Shown one piece after another: positions 9,261 through 19,244 of a stretch of 64,000 bases of DNA. The notes under the pieces are model-generated. The model saw nothing but the letters and a program-made list of their open reading frames with translations. It had not been told where the DNA came from and ran no database searches. The stretch lies in assembly GCA_020055645.1 (NCBI GenBank), contig CM034547.1:57910909-57974908 (forward strand), read 5' to 3'. This DNA is from Tomocerus qinae. Lineage: Eukaryota; Arthropoda; Collembola; Entomobryomorpha; Tomoceridae. Every line of letters begins with the position of its first letter. The first letter of the stretch is position 1. A program made the position numbers and the translations under genes.

Positions 9261-12200
9261 AGAACGATTATGAATCCATCAAATCCTTTTCAACTGGGTA
9301 CGGTACAATCACGGCCATTAGCAAACCAGATTTTCAAGATAGGCCTTTACCGCCTATACCTGAAGAATACGAGTACATTGTACATGAAATAACAGAGACT
9401 GCTGAAGCAGCAATAATTTTTGGAGGGTTTGCTGAAAATGAAACGGCGAAGCACAAAAAGAATGATTTCCATTCCACTGATAACAATGAAAGCCGTCCAT
9501 CAGCAAGAGTTAGCAACAGCAAACCGGTTTCGGATGCCGTCTATCCCCGACAGTGCAGAAACTCGTCAAGACAGAAAGTTAGCCTGTCTCCATTCAAAGG
9601 AAATACTTCAAATTTTGACCGTCAAATGCAGTACTTCAGGAATCAGGAAAAGCAAGCAAATAGCAAGAAAAAGGCTGCACCATCTCATATTCCTTATTCT
9701 ACAAGTACCTCCAACAACAGTATTTATAGAGATGACGCACCGTATTTTGCATCATATTTCAACGAAGATAAATACAAAAAGGATGATGGTCGGCCATATT
9801 ATGCATCTTACTTTGACCATAAAGAAGCCGCTTCCCCATGCACAGGGAACCAAGATTTTCAGAAAGAGCAAGAAAGGCTATTAAGATTAGAACGTGAATG
9901 GTTGCGGGAATTGGCCAAAGAAAGTCGACTACCAAGAGAAGCTGAAATACCCAGAACAGCTTCTATAGACAACCATGTCCATAGTGTGAAAGACGAAGTA
10001 TGGGAGAAATTAGGTCATTTAAGTAAAAATTTGATGGAAAAGCTGAATTTCATTGATCCAGATCATTGGAGCCCTGGAGGAGATAGAGAAATGTTTCTAA
10101 GACCAACTGAGTGGATTCGTCAAAATCAATGGTGGAAGTCTGCCTCTGAAAGGGCAGCTGCTATCAAAGAAAGGGTAGCTGCTGCAAAAGAAAGATTTAT
10201 TCGAAGATTTAACAGAGCTCAAAACAGACAAAGAAAATGTCCCATTGATTGACAACCACAATCGGAGAAGTCAGTTAGGAGCTAATTTATTTAACCTAGA
10301 AGAGAAATTAATGTTTGACCACCACAGTGTTACTACTGGTGAAAATGTAAGAAATGACTTATCTGCTAATAGGCGAGATGTTAACACAGCTTCTATTGGC
10401 AGGAACCAAAGTAATGGGTCGTCTACTCGCCGAGGTGTGCTAACAGCTACAGCTGGTGATAACAGGAATGAATCCTTTTTGAGTCACAGCCGCGAATATC
10501 AAAGCGGTCAGTCCCATGTAAGTGGACAATTTGAACAATCAGCAGCTGCTAATCAAGTTAACAGCAATCTCGCATCTGTAAACCAACCAAATAGACAAAC
10601 CGCCACTGCTAGACAAAATAGAAACGCGTCATCTTCAAACCAACAAGATGGACAAACAGCCACTGCTAGACAAAATAGAAACACGTCATCTTCAAACCAA
10701 CAAGATGGACAAACAGCCACTGCTAGACAAAATAGAAACGCGTCATCTTCAAACCAACAAGATGGACAAACAGCCACTGCTAGACAAAAATAGAACCGCG
10801 TCATCTTCAAACCAACAAGATGGACAAACAGCCACTGCTAGACAAAATAGAAACACGTCATCTTCAAACCAACAAGATGGACAAACAGCCACTGCTAGAC
10901 AAAATAGAAACGCGTCATCTTCAAACCAACAAGATGGACAAACAGCCACTGCTAGACAAAATAGAACCGCGTCATCTTCAAACCAACAAGATGGACAAAC
11001 AGCCACTGCTAGACAAAATAGAAACGCGTCATCTTCAAACCAACAAGATGGACAAACAGCCACTGCTAGACAAAATAGAACCGCGTCATCTTCAAACCAA
11101 CAAGATGGACAAACAGCCACTGCTAGACAAAATAGAAAACACGTCAACTGCAAACCAACAAGATGGACAAACAGCCACTGCTAGAACCAAAATAGAAACA
11201 CGTCATCTTCAAACCAACAAGATGGACAAACAGCCACTGCTAGACAAAATAGAAATACGTCGTCTTTCAGGCGCAGGCGGGTTCATTTCGGTGCTGATGT
11301 TGGCAACGAAACCGAACAGTTTGAAAAAGATATTGTCAATGTCGAAAAAAATACAGAAAATCCGATTGACATAAGTTCACAAGAAAATGCCCAGCATGTT
11401 GGGAATGAGGTAGGGCATACTACCCCAGTAGAAGAAGTTAACCCATATCTCAAAACGATTTCTACAAATTTTAAAAAAATGGTAGACTACTTGCAACAAG
11501 TGACTCGTTCAAGATCACAGCAGCTACAATATGAATCAACGAATCTGTCGAAAATCGAAAATGTGACAAACTTTCCCGAAGCTAATCCTTCTTGCAATAC
11601 CGCCTACCACTTGCCAACAGCCAATGAAAATAGGGTGGAACATATTGAAAACAATGAAGTTGCTGACGAAGATGACGATAATACCAACAATGCCAAATGC
11701 GAATCAGTAGTTAAAGATATTATTAATACACCTGGTTTCAAGGATTTAGGTAACAGTTATCACCGCATGGCTCTCAGGCAATTGCCTTCTGTTGGGTCAG
11801 ACGTACGTCGATTAAAAAACATTATGAAAACTTGGAAGGAAGACGTAGATCTTCTCATGAAAATTTGTGGAGTCAGTCGAGTACTTGCAAGTGACATACC
11901 AGTTGATCCTGAGTCGTTTGGAATGCTCCCAGGTCAACTAACTACGGACTTACAACCATGCACTGTAAGGGCACAGGGTGACTGTTTTTATGATAGTCTC
12001 TCCATGTTAAGTACCGGCACCATTGCCTACTCAAATGCTTGATGCATGCAATGCAAATGAGATTCTTGATTGCGGCCATAATAATATATAACGAGGATTA
12101 TTTTAAAGCTGTTGCGCTTCATGAAAATGCCGGACAAGTTTTAGAGTCACCAGTGAATCCTATATCGGAGTTGGTTATTAAAGCACTTAAAAGTCCAAAC

Positions 12201-15200
12201 TGGGGCGAAAGCGAACATGTTTTGGCTGCCTCGATGCTTTTTCAGTGCCCTGTGTACATTTATTTAAACCTTCCCAATAGCTTAACGTCTGAACGATTAG
12301 AGAACTACATGGAAACGAGTTGGAAATTTCTTCAAAATAGGGAATGGGCTCTAAGACCACCTCTGGCATTACATATGCGTCCAGCTGACATTTCATTTGG
12401 TTCGGCTTGCAACCATTTTGTCCCTTTAATACCCAAATCTAATCGCCAAACTCCATATATACCTAGATTTGAACAGTTTAGAGACCTACAGGTTAACAGA
12501 CCTCCCGCATTGCCAATAAACCTAACCACGGGTGTCCAGATGAGTATACCTTTGCAAATAAAAATTGCAGCTCCTACGGCACTGGAACATCTACGCACAC
12601 CACAATTTTATGATATGGACAAGCACCATGCTCTACATTCCACCAAGGTATGCAAGTGCAAAATAGCAAATAAAAAATTTTGTACACAAACATGTGCTAT
12701 ACCAGCAATAGAAAACTACATCAAAGATTATGACCTTAAGGACATTGAGAAGTGGAGCAGGACAGATTGGAAAAAACTAATTGACACTGTATTCGTGTTA
12801 AAGAAAACTGAAGCAGAGAGTAGATCAAAACTAATGGCTGTGTCTTTCAAGCGTAATGCAAAATTCCAACAATGGGTTCAGTCAGTGACGACAGTTAAAG
12901 CTTCATCTGTATGCCCCACAGATGATCCAATCGCAACAGTTTCAGAACCGCAAGAATGTCGCGAAGAGGAGTCTACCAGAGAAAACAATAATTTACCAAA
13001 AAATTCGGCCAATGACATCAGATCCCCATCGCTTAGAAAGTCAAACGAGACGGTTTGTGCAACAAGAAGAATGTGAACAAACACCTTCTGTAGAATGTAA
13101 CACTGCAATAAATGCTCGAAGTAAAAAATACAGTGTTACAGTTTCTGCGGAGAATTGGAGAAACATTTGGGACTTCCGAAATAATCAATTTACAAAAGCA
13201 ATCGATGACATTACGAGAAAGCCGAAACATTTAAAACTTACCAGCATCATGAGGCCTTTACTACAAGAACATCATGAGGGAATCGAGTTCGCTAGGTCTA
13301 CTGGAGCTAGAAAATTAAAAAATCCCAATAGCGTTGGGGCCGCGATAAAATTTTATGGCGGTTGTTCCTACAAGGCTGGAAGGTGTAAAGTGGCATTTTC
13401 ATGCCACCTTAAGGAAATGCCGCAAGAAGGTTCAGAGGTAAAAATTTCCGTGACAGAACAGGGAACTCGAAATCATTACCTTCTTCCAGATGAGGATGCA
13501 CATGCTTACAGATGTGCCGGTGTAGACAGAGATAATGCCAAAGCTATTATTGAGGACATAGGTTCAATGGTTTGGAGCATTAGGGCAAGCAAAGACGTTG
13601 GACGCAACAAAACTAGTATTGGAATGTATCCTGGGATTAACGTTGGCCGGACCATATTACATGAAGTAAGGCAAGATAGCAAGCTAGACAAAGACCCAAC
13701 TACCGATCTTATCAAAAGAGGGGAACTAACAACAAGTATTAAAGATGTAAAACCCCACAACGATACACTAGGATTTCGATTTCCATGTTGTCGACAACGG
13801 CTGTTGACCTACTTGTGAAACACATATTAAAAAGCAAAAATGCTACAATCTATTTTGACAGCACTGGAAGCGTTACTCGGCATCCACAAGTTGTAACTCC
13901 TATTTACTTATATAGCATGGTTTATACTGCAGCAACGCCTCACAGTGATGGCCTGGGAAAAGGATTTATACTCCCCGCCTTCACTTTCGTTAATTCGGTC
14001 CATAATATTAAAGCTATCAGTGATAGGCTTCAACTTTTAAAATCTGCATTAGATGAGCAAATCTCGCCAAACAATTACATTCTCAGAATAAATAGTGATT
14101 TTTCAATGGCACTTGTGAACAGCGTCATTTTTGTATTTTGCTCTATGGATCCTTACGAATATATATATCAACTTACAATGCTGGCGGCAGGATTGATCAA
14201 AATAGAAGATTATCCTCATAAGGTATTACACACACTGTGCAGCTCTCACCTGATGAAGAGCTTAAGCGACAACTTGTCACGAGAGTTAGGAAAAGACAAA
14301 GTAATTCTTGCCCAACAGAGAAAACTTGCACTCAATGCATTTGCTTTAATGATAGATGCCGAAACCATTGAAGATTTTTATGGGTTTATTACATGTGGTG
14401 TCATGTTTCACACATGCAATATCTGTCTGCAACTGTTTCTAGTTACGTCCGTCAACTATGTGGAAAAGAAAATATACTAAATTGTATGAATATGACCCCG
14501 CTACGGAATACTTTAAAGCGGTCATTTCAGATTGGAATGCCACAAAGCAAAACAAGAACATATCAACAATGTAATGTTATATGCCAATATATGCATATTA
14601 TGGCAGAGGAAGCTAAATGTCTAGGAATGGATGTCGATGGTCTGGAGCCCAGTGTATTTTGGAATCCCGATTTATTAAAAGCGTTCTTAAAGGTAAATAC
14701 CACTCATTGAATGGGCCATTACTATGTGCTAATACCTTGGTATTATTAATTGGTGTACCATTTTCAGACATATGCTCCATATATTCCACTTTGGGCAAAT
14801 TTCTGTTTTAGAGCTGTAGATTCAAGTGCAAAAGCACTCACCAACGGACTTGTCGAAAAGTTTTTTGGGTAGTTACCAAACAGATAAAGTATTTCATATT
14901 CCTAAACAATAAGTCCAACAAATGACGTAAAAATTATATTTAACAGCATTCTGAAAAATGTGCTTAGACACAAAATTGTGTCCCCTTCTCGACTGGCCGT
15001 TATGGTAGACATACTGACGACCTACATGTTACAACACTTTCGAGCAAGAGGAAATCGAATTCCAACATCCCGACCAAAAAGGAAAAGAAATGAAGATTGT
15101 GAAAGCGAAAACACTACTATGGATGACGAGGTAAGCAAAGTACCACGACTAAAGGAGATCGTTGAATCTTGGAAGGAGAGGCGACGTGGGAGAAGATTAT

Positions 15201-15295
15201 TTGGGAATCGTTTCGTTTCTTGCGAAGCTAGTAATATCTCTACTGGTAAGAGGTCCATCAAAAATGTAAAAACAACAAATGTTGTAATGTATTAA
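9261..15295 (+). pseudogene. OTU protease-DDE (MULE-like) transposase gene, frameshifted
   Basis: The reading starts after a splice-acceptor-like sequence (TTTTTACGCAG, ending 9260). There is no in-frame ATG nearby, so an upstream exon is likely. In order: an acidic then charged N-terminus (to about 10,250); an Asn/Ser/Gln-rich minisatellite segment; an OTU protease domain with GDCFYDSLS (Cys at 11983-11985) and CNHFVPL (His at 12414-12416); a CKCx7CTQTC cluster near 12,650; and a Cys/His segment (GGCSYKAGRCKVAF, 13,360-13,400) that could be a FLYWCH/WRKY-GCM-like DNA-binding finger. The transposase core is next: YFDSTGS (Asp 13857-13859), INSDFS (Asp 14097-14099), LCSSH (14238-14249, the C-x2-H of MULE-type enzymes) and NGLVEKFFG (Glu 14855-14857). 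Introns at 14693-14767 and 14869-14946 have GT-AG ends and keep frame. A basic RPKRKR tail may be nuclear localising. Frame breaks fall near 10,230, 10,787, 11,130-11,190, 12,030, 13,000-13,070, 13,790 and 14,400. Confidence 0.7.
10599..11262 (+). repeat. 57-bp coding minisatellite, ~12 copies
   Basis: GACAAAATAGAA recurs every 57 bp from 10614 to about 11244. Each unit encodes 19 residues including QDGQTATARQNR and SSSNQ. Variants AAACGCG, AAACACG and AACCGCG are intermixed. Copy 4 has one extra A (about 10787), copy 10 one extra base and copy 11 two extra bases. The last two compensate each other and the first does not. Because 57 is a multiple of 3 and the unit lacks stops in several frames, long spurious frames appear on both strands. 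The segment is probably a disordered linker of the transposon protein. Confidence 0.95.
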
Positions 15296-15304
15296 GTGAT
15301 TTTA

Positions 15305-16239
15305 ATGGCTTTTGTCTTTGAAGATGTTAATTTGGACTGTGGTGCAATACAAATCGCGGAAGATGTAGATGCGGATTTGATCATTACCGAAGATGTGGAA
15401 GCAGAGTTAGAAAATCTAGTCAAGGAGCTTGTAGCTGAAACAGGAATTTCAACTAATAACGAAGCTAAAAGTTACTACAGGTAATGGCAGCAGCGCAAGT
15501 ATGGGTAATAAACGCACATCTAAAAATTTTAAATTGGTATTATCATTTCCTCGGTCAGGGTGTCGGGAAGAAGAAATTGGATCTATTGAAGAATGGTGCA
15601 AGCGCTTTCTTACAGAAGCTGACATTTGCGAAAGAGAACTTAAACGCATGGGGCAAAGATTGGGAATATGACAATAATGACCTTGTCGATGACGTTTTAG
15701 GACATTCAAAAAAGGCTAATGCCACTAATCCTCCGGATGTAGCACCGGTTGTTCAAACATCTAGACCAGTGACAACACCAAATCTTAATGTTTATGTCAA
15801 CGTTCGGTTAAAAAATCCTGATTCTGTCTATTACATACGCGATGACATATTCACAAGGGCCCTTGAAGAAACTTTTGAATATCTTAGAGATATTGCACTA
15901 AATATGGACAATGACCGAAGAGCCCGACATTTAAACCTTGTTCCCCTACGTCCCCTGACGGTGGGACTTAACTGGATATACACTGCTAGGCAGCTTTCAC
16001 TTTTTCACACCGCCTTCCTAAATTGGACTACAGATGTACAAAATAACATCAGTTCTGTGGATTTTGCTGTACGTTCAACTTCCTATAGAAACCTGGGTCT
16101 GTTGCATCTTTATATCGAACTGAAACTCAAGGAAGCTGGCTCCAGTGCTGAAATCTTACAAACCGAAGACTTGGTCGGCAAATTTCATTCCTCACTGCAG
16201 TTTGACGTAATATATTTATTAAACAAAAAGAATGAATAG
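15305..16239 (+). pseudogene. Unrecognised second gene of the large transposon
   Basis: I do not recognise this protein. An ATG at 15305 opens an acidic frame (MAFVFEDVNLDCG to about 15,480). A second frame, carrying KRTSKNFKLVLSFPRSGC and a Glu/Arg-rich helix, is the better reading for about 15,483-15,660. The frame then returns for a long C-terminal part containing VYVNVRLKNPDSVYYIRDD and ending VIYLLNKKNE. The switches could be small introns or indels like those in the upstream gene. It starts 9 nt after the stop of the transposase gene, so it may be read from the same transcript or be an extra exon. A small Arg-rich frame (ATG 16284) follows, preceded by a possible acceptor, CCTTTTTAG. 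Confidence 0.4.
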
Positions 16240-16405
16240 AGATGCTACTAACGCTTGCCTCCCTTTTTAGTCTTCCTTAGGAAATGCGCTACCAACACTT
16301 AGTTGGTCAAATGGAAAGAAGAGCAGAAAGACGTGATTATAAATTTAGGCACAACAGACGATCATGTAAAAATATACATATGATTTAAATAACAGTGCAA
16401 ATATC

Positions 16406-16801
16406 TATTAGGCAGTTAGTTTTCCCGTAGTGTAAAAATGAGCCTCCCGTAGTGTAAGTCTTACGTCAAACCCCCTCCCCTTTCCGTAAAAATCCTAGGC
16501 TACGCCAAAAAAATTGAGTTACGAAACGTAAAAATGACTACAATACGTTTCAGACTTACGGGCATACGCAGTGCCACTTGTGCCCTCCCAGGATGTAGTT
16601 ACCCAGGCGACTGGCATTATTCATGTTTTTCTACAAAGTTAATTTTCGAAATTATGGAACCTAGCAACCAAATACTTACGGAAAATCACTAACTATTCTA
16701 CGTAACCGTAGTGTAAGTAAGCTTCGAAAAGGAAGCCGCGTAAAGACTTACCCTACGCAAAGCCCAAAGTTACACTAAGGGATAAAACTAACTGCCTATT
16801 A
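16406..16801. mobile_element. MITE nested inside the large transposon
   Basis: The element proper is 16411-16796. The left end GGCAGTTAGTTTTCCC and the right end AAAACTAACTGCC are inverted repeats that continue, with a small gap, into CGTAGTGTAA and TTACACTAAGG. TATTA lies on both flanks (16406-16410 and 16797-16801) as a 5-bp target duplication; a TA-only duplication is also possible. The interior repeats CCCGTAGTGTAA in tandem and has no coding capacity. It separates the second and third transposon genes, so it inserted after the large element arrived. Confidence 0.8.
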
Positions 16802-16816
16802 TCTAATATTAAATCA

Positions 16817-17707
16817 ATGGTTTCGTATGTCGTAGGTATGACCACAGGAAAGAAAGTCGGTATACAATGGAGCAACAATTCTTGCGCATTAGACTGCCTT
16901 TTAATGTGCCTCTTGTTCAATGGAAACCATTTTGACGATCTGTTGGATACGTCACCGAATTTCGTTGCAAAAATGGAGTTAGATGTCATTAAACTTACCT
17001 TGCGCATTCAAAATTATGTGCCACATCTCAAAACAAGTGGTCTTAGGCAACGTCTTGCCACAATTAATTCAGCATTTGATGGCGGTTATGTCGGTAGATG
17101 GATATACCCTATTTCATGTTTATCTTTACTTTAAACGTATAACTAAATATCACAAAAAATTACCAGATTCAGGGCTCTTAATGTCTGCATTCTTCAGAGA
17201 CCTACTGGGTCTACCTCCTTTTATCCACTACTTATCTAAAACCCCGTTTACTGAATACGTTCAAGTTTTACTCCATGATGCTAATCCCAGGGGTCGACAT
17301 GGAGTACATCTTCAAGATGCCCTTGATTTCAGTTTGTCAGAAGCAAAAGTCGAGTTTGATGCTGACCCACATCCGCTAATCATTGACAATGGATTTCGTC
17401 AACAATTTTTAGATGGCAACATTCACATTATTCCTTCGCTTAAATTGGGTATTGGTATAGTTTATTTGAAAAATAATCATACCAATTGATCTGGTTTAAA
17501 CATATAATTACTACAGATGTTGCTGTTCATGGAGAACTCCTTGAAAAAACATTACATAGCATAATCATCTTGAGTGGGGCTCATTTTACGTGTTTTTTAA
17601 GACGGCTAGAAGAAGACAGGGCTATTTCGTGGGTTTATTACGATTCAATTGAACCAGAGATAAACCAATACGACCATAACAGTTGCTTTCATGATATAGA
17701 GCCTTGA
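16817..17707 (+). pseudogene. USP-type cysteine protease gene of the large transposon
   Basis: The start of the domain reads WSNNSCALDCLLMCLLF, which aligns with the Cys box of ubiquitin-specific proteases (nucleophile Cys at 16883-16885). GAHFTCFLRR followed by WVYYDSIEPE near the end supplies the His box and the following Asp. This implies a deubiquitinating or deSUMOylating fold of about 280 residues. A one-base insertion near 17,095 breaks the frame. A 62-bp GT-AG intron at 17455-17516 joins LGI to DVAVHGELLEKTL in frame, better than the unspliced reading. The start at 16817 is the first ATG; an acceptor-like TCGTAG just after it allows an upstream exon. The USP assignment rests on spacing of the two boxes only. 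Confidence 0.6.
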
Positions 17708-17730
17708 TAACTTTAATGTTATTTCCTAAG

Positions 17731-17859
17731 GTGACATTAGTGCCGGGCTTAGAAGAGGAAATTGAAAGTCTACAATCCTGTTTTACTCGACTGCCGACAA
17801 ATGTATCTCATTTTATGAATCTGATTTTGAAAAAAAGCAATATATTCATTTATATATAA
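17731..17859 (+). CDS. Possible last exon of the USP-like gene
   Basis: After an acceptor-like TTATTTCCTAAG comes a 42-codon open frame. It contains VTLVPGLEEEIESLQSCF and TRLPTNVSHFMN, is protein-like in composition, and ends in a stop at 17857-17859. I found no fully convincing donor for the exon before it. It could be the tail of the protease gene or chance. Confidence 0.3.
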   Translation: MTLVPGLEEEIESLQSCFTRLPTNVSHFMNLILKKSNIFIYI

Positions 17860-19244
17860 TGGATAATAAAGTTCTTTGAAAATCCTACAAGCAATTCACA
17901 GAAAAGTGGTCGTTAACATCGTTTTGGATATTTCCGGTTAAGACACTACAAAAATTGGTCCGTCATTAAGAAGAGGGGTTGAATTTTAGAAATGACCCAA
18001 TTGCCTGATTTGTCTTTCTATCTGTTCGTTAGTACGACAATTTTAGAATGGTTAAATATCAGTTCAAATCTTCTATAATGTTATCTGGGGATAAAATTTA
18101 CGTTTCATTGCAAATTGCATCTGCTTTTTACTACCTAGTTTTACTACTTGGTGCTCGAGAATGGAAATTGGTCATGTTAAAAACAACTGATCGCACAGTT
18201 GAAAGTAAAATTGTTATAAGTAATTACCAATTGGTGCTCCCGCGTAAGTTAAAGGAAGCTGTCTTATGTTTGATGTTTTAAGTATATGGCTGGGTAGAAT
18301 GTATGAATGAGACTTAATTTTTTAAGGTAGTTCCTCGTCCTCGTGAATCCCAGACGATAAAGTTTATTCCTGAGGTGAAAGGGAGCCACTCGATGGAAGG
18401 CTTAAGAGAAGGTGATGTATTATTTATTTATGTAGCATGTATGTAGAACACGACAATTAAGGGAAATAAGATGTAATAGTAACAAAATTAAAATATTCTA
18501 TTAGAGACTTGAAGCCGCAACAGTAGAACTTTGATTTATTAAGGGTATAGGGGCGGCCACTCGGATTGTCCAGTACGGTGTTTGGATGAACTGTTCCCTA
18601 CACTCCACCGTGATGGGTTCGTCTATGCATCGACGGAGAGGGCTAGCGGTAACAACAGGTTACCACTAGCCCTCATATCCGAATGAGGTAATTGGTTAAA
18701 ATAATAAGTAATAACTTTAGGCATCTCCGCTTTAAACACTAATATGTAGTCATATAAAGATTTTTGGATAGTAATATAAAAAAAGTTCTTTAAACAAAAA
18801 TAGTGAAAATTTTAAGCAAGGTAAATATAATAAAATACCCAACAATGACGTGAAAAATAAGAGATAAAAAATATTTTTACAGTATATACAGGCAAACTCC
18901 CGTAGATGTTACTAGATAAACTCAAATGCAAGATTAAGGTAGGTTATATTTTAAAGAATCGCCTCAATTTAGGAAAACCGGTTCGCAATAATCTTTTTAA
19001 ATGAACTAGAGTTAGGTAGGCGGGTGGCGAGTCGCTTTTGTATACTATCTGTATTCTATATAATACAGATCGTATGCCCTTGCCGAGGTGCTGCCCCTTT
19101 AAACTAAAAGCGACATAGGTAGTATAGATTTTTTCAAAAATTGAACAAAATAATATGAAAATGAGAATAAAATTAATTAAAACCAAATATTATCTACAAT
19201 GATATACTAACACTGGCCAGTCAAAGGATTTTACAATAATATTA
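17860..19244. other. No gene; possible right flank of the large transposon
   Basis: This stretch is mainly AT-rich. A GC-richer island at about 18,545-18,700 could be a fragment of another element and contains a strong hairpin (listed separately). At 19,030-19,125 the strings GTCGCTTTTGTATACTAT and AAAAGCGACATAGGTAGTAT form a loose inverted repeat. I could not identify a terminal repeat that matches the left side of the large element. Confidence 0.4.
18638..18674. other. Strong imperfect hairpin
   Basis: GAGGGCTAGCGGTAAC is followed by AACAG and then GTTACCACTAGCCCTC. This gives a 16-bp stem with one mismatch and a 5-nt loop. It lies in a GC-rich island within AT-rich DNA. Its function is unknown; subterminal hairpins of mobile elements are one possibility. 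Confidence 0.6.

Larger units (their letters stand above)
9236..17860 (+). mobile_element. Large multi-gene DNA transposon: MULE-like transposase plus OTU and USP proteases
   Basis: Three consecutive + strand coding blocks occupy about 8.6 kb. They are a long gene with OTU protease and DDE transposase domains (9261-15295), an unrecognised gene (15305-16239) and a USP-like protease gene (16817-17707). The transposase motifs make it a DNA element. MULE-type and other DNA elements carrying cysteine proteases are known, but I do not recall this pair of protease folds with this architecture in insects. I could not find terminal inverted repeats or a target duplication, so both borders are approximate and set by coding sequence. 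Many 1-2 nt indels break the frames, so this copy is probably dead. A MITE sits between the second and third genes. Confidence 0.7.

Noticed and set aside
10553..11374. Frames reading Cys/Phe-rich on the minus strand and MDKQPLLDK repeats on the plus strand
   Set aside because: They are alternative frames of the 57-bp minisatellite; the Asn/Ser/Gln frame is the one that connects to flanking coding sequence.
9236..17860. Polinton/Maverick or viral origin for the large element
   Set aside because: No DNA polymerase B, packaging ATPase, capsid or retroviral-type integrase is visible; the core enzyme is MULE-like.
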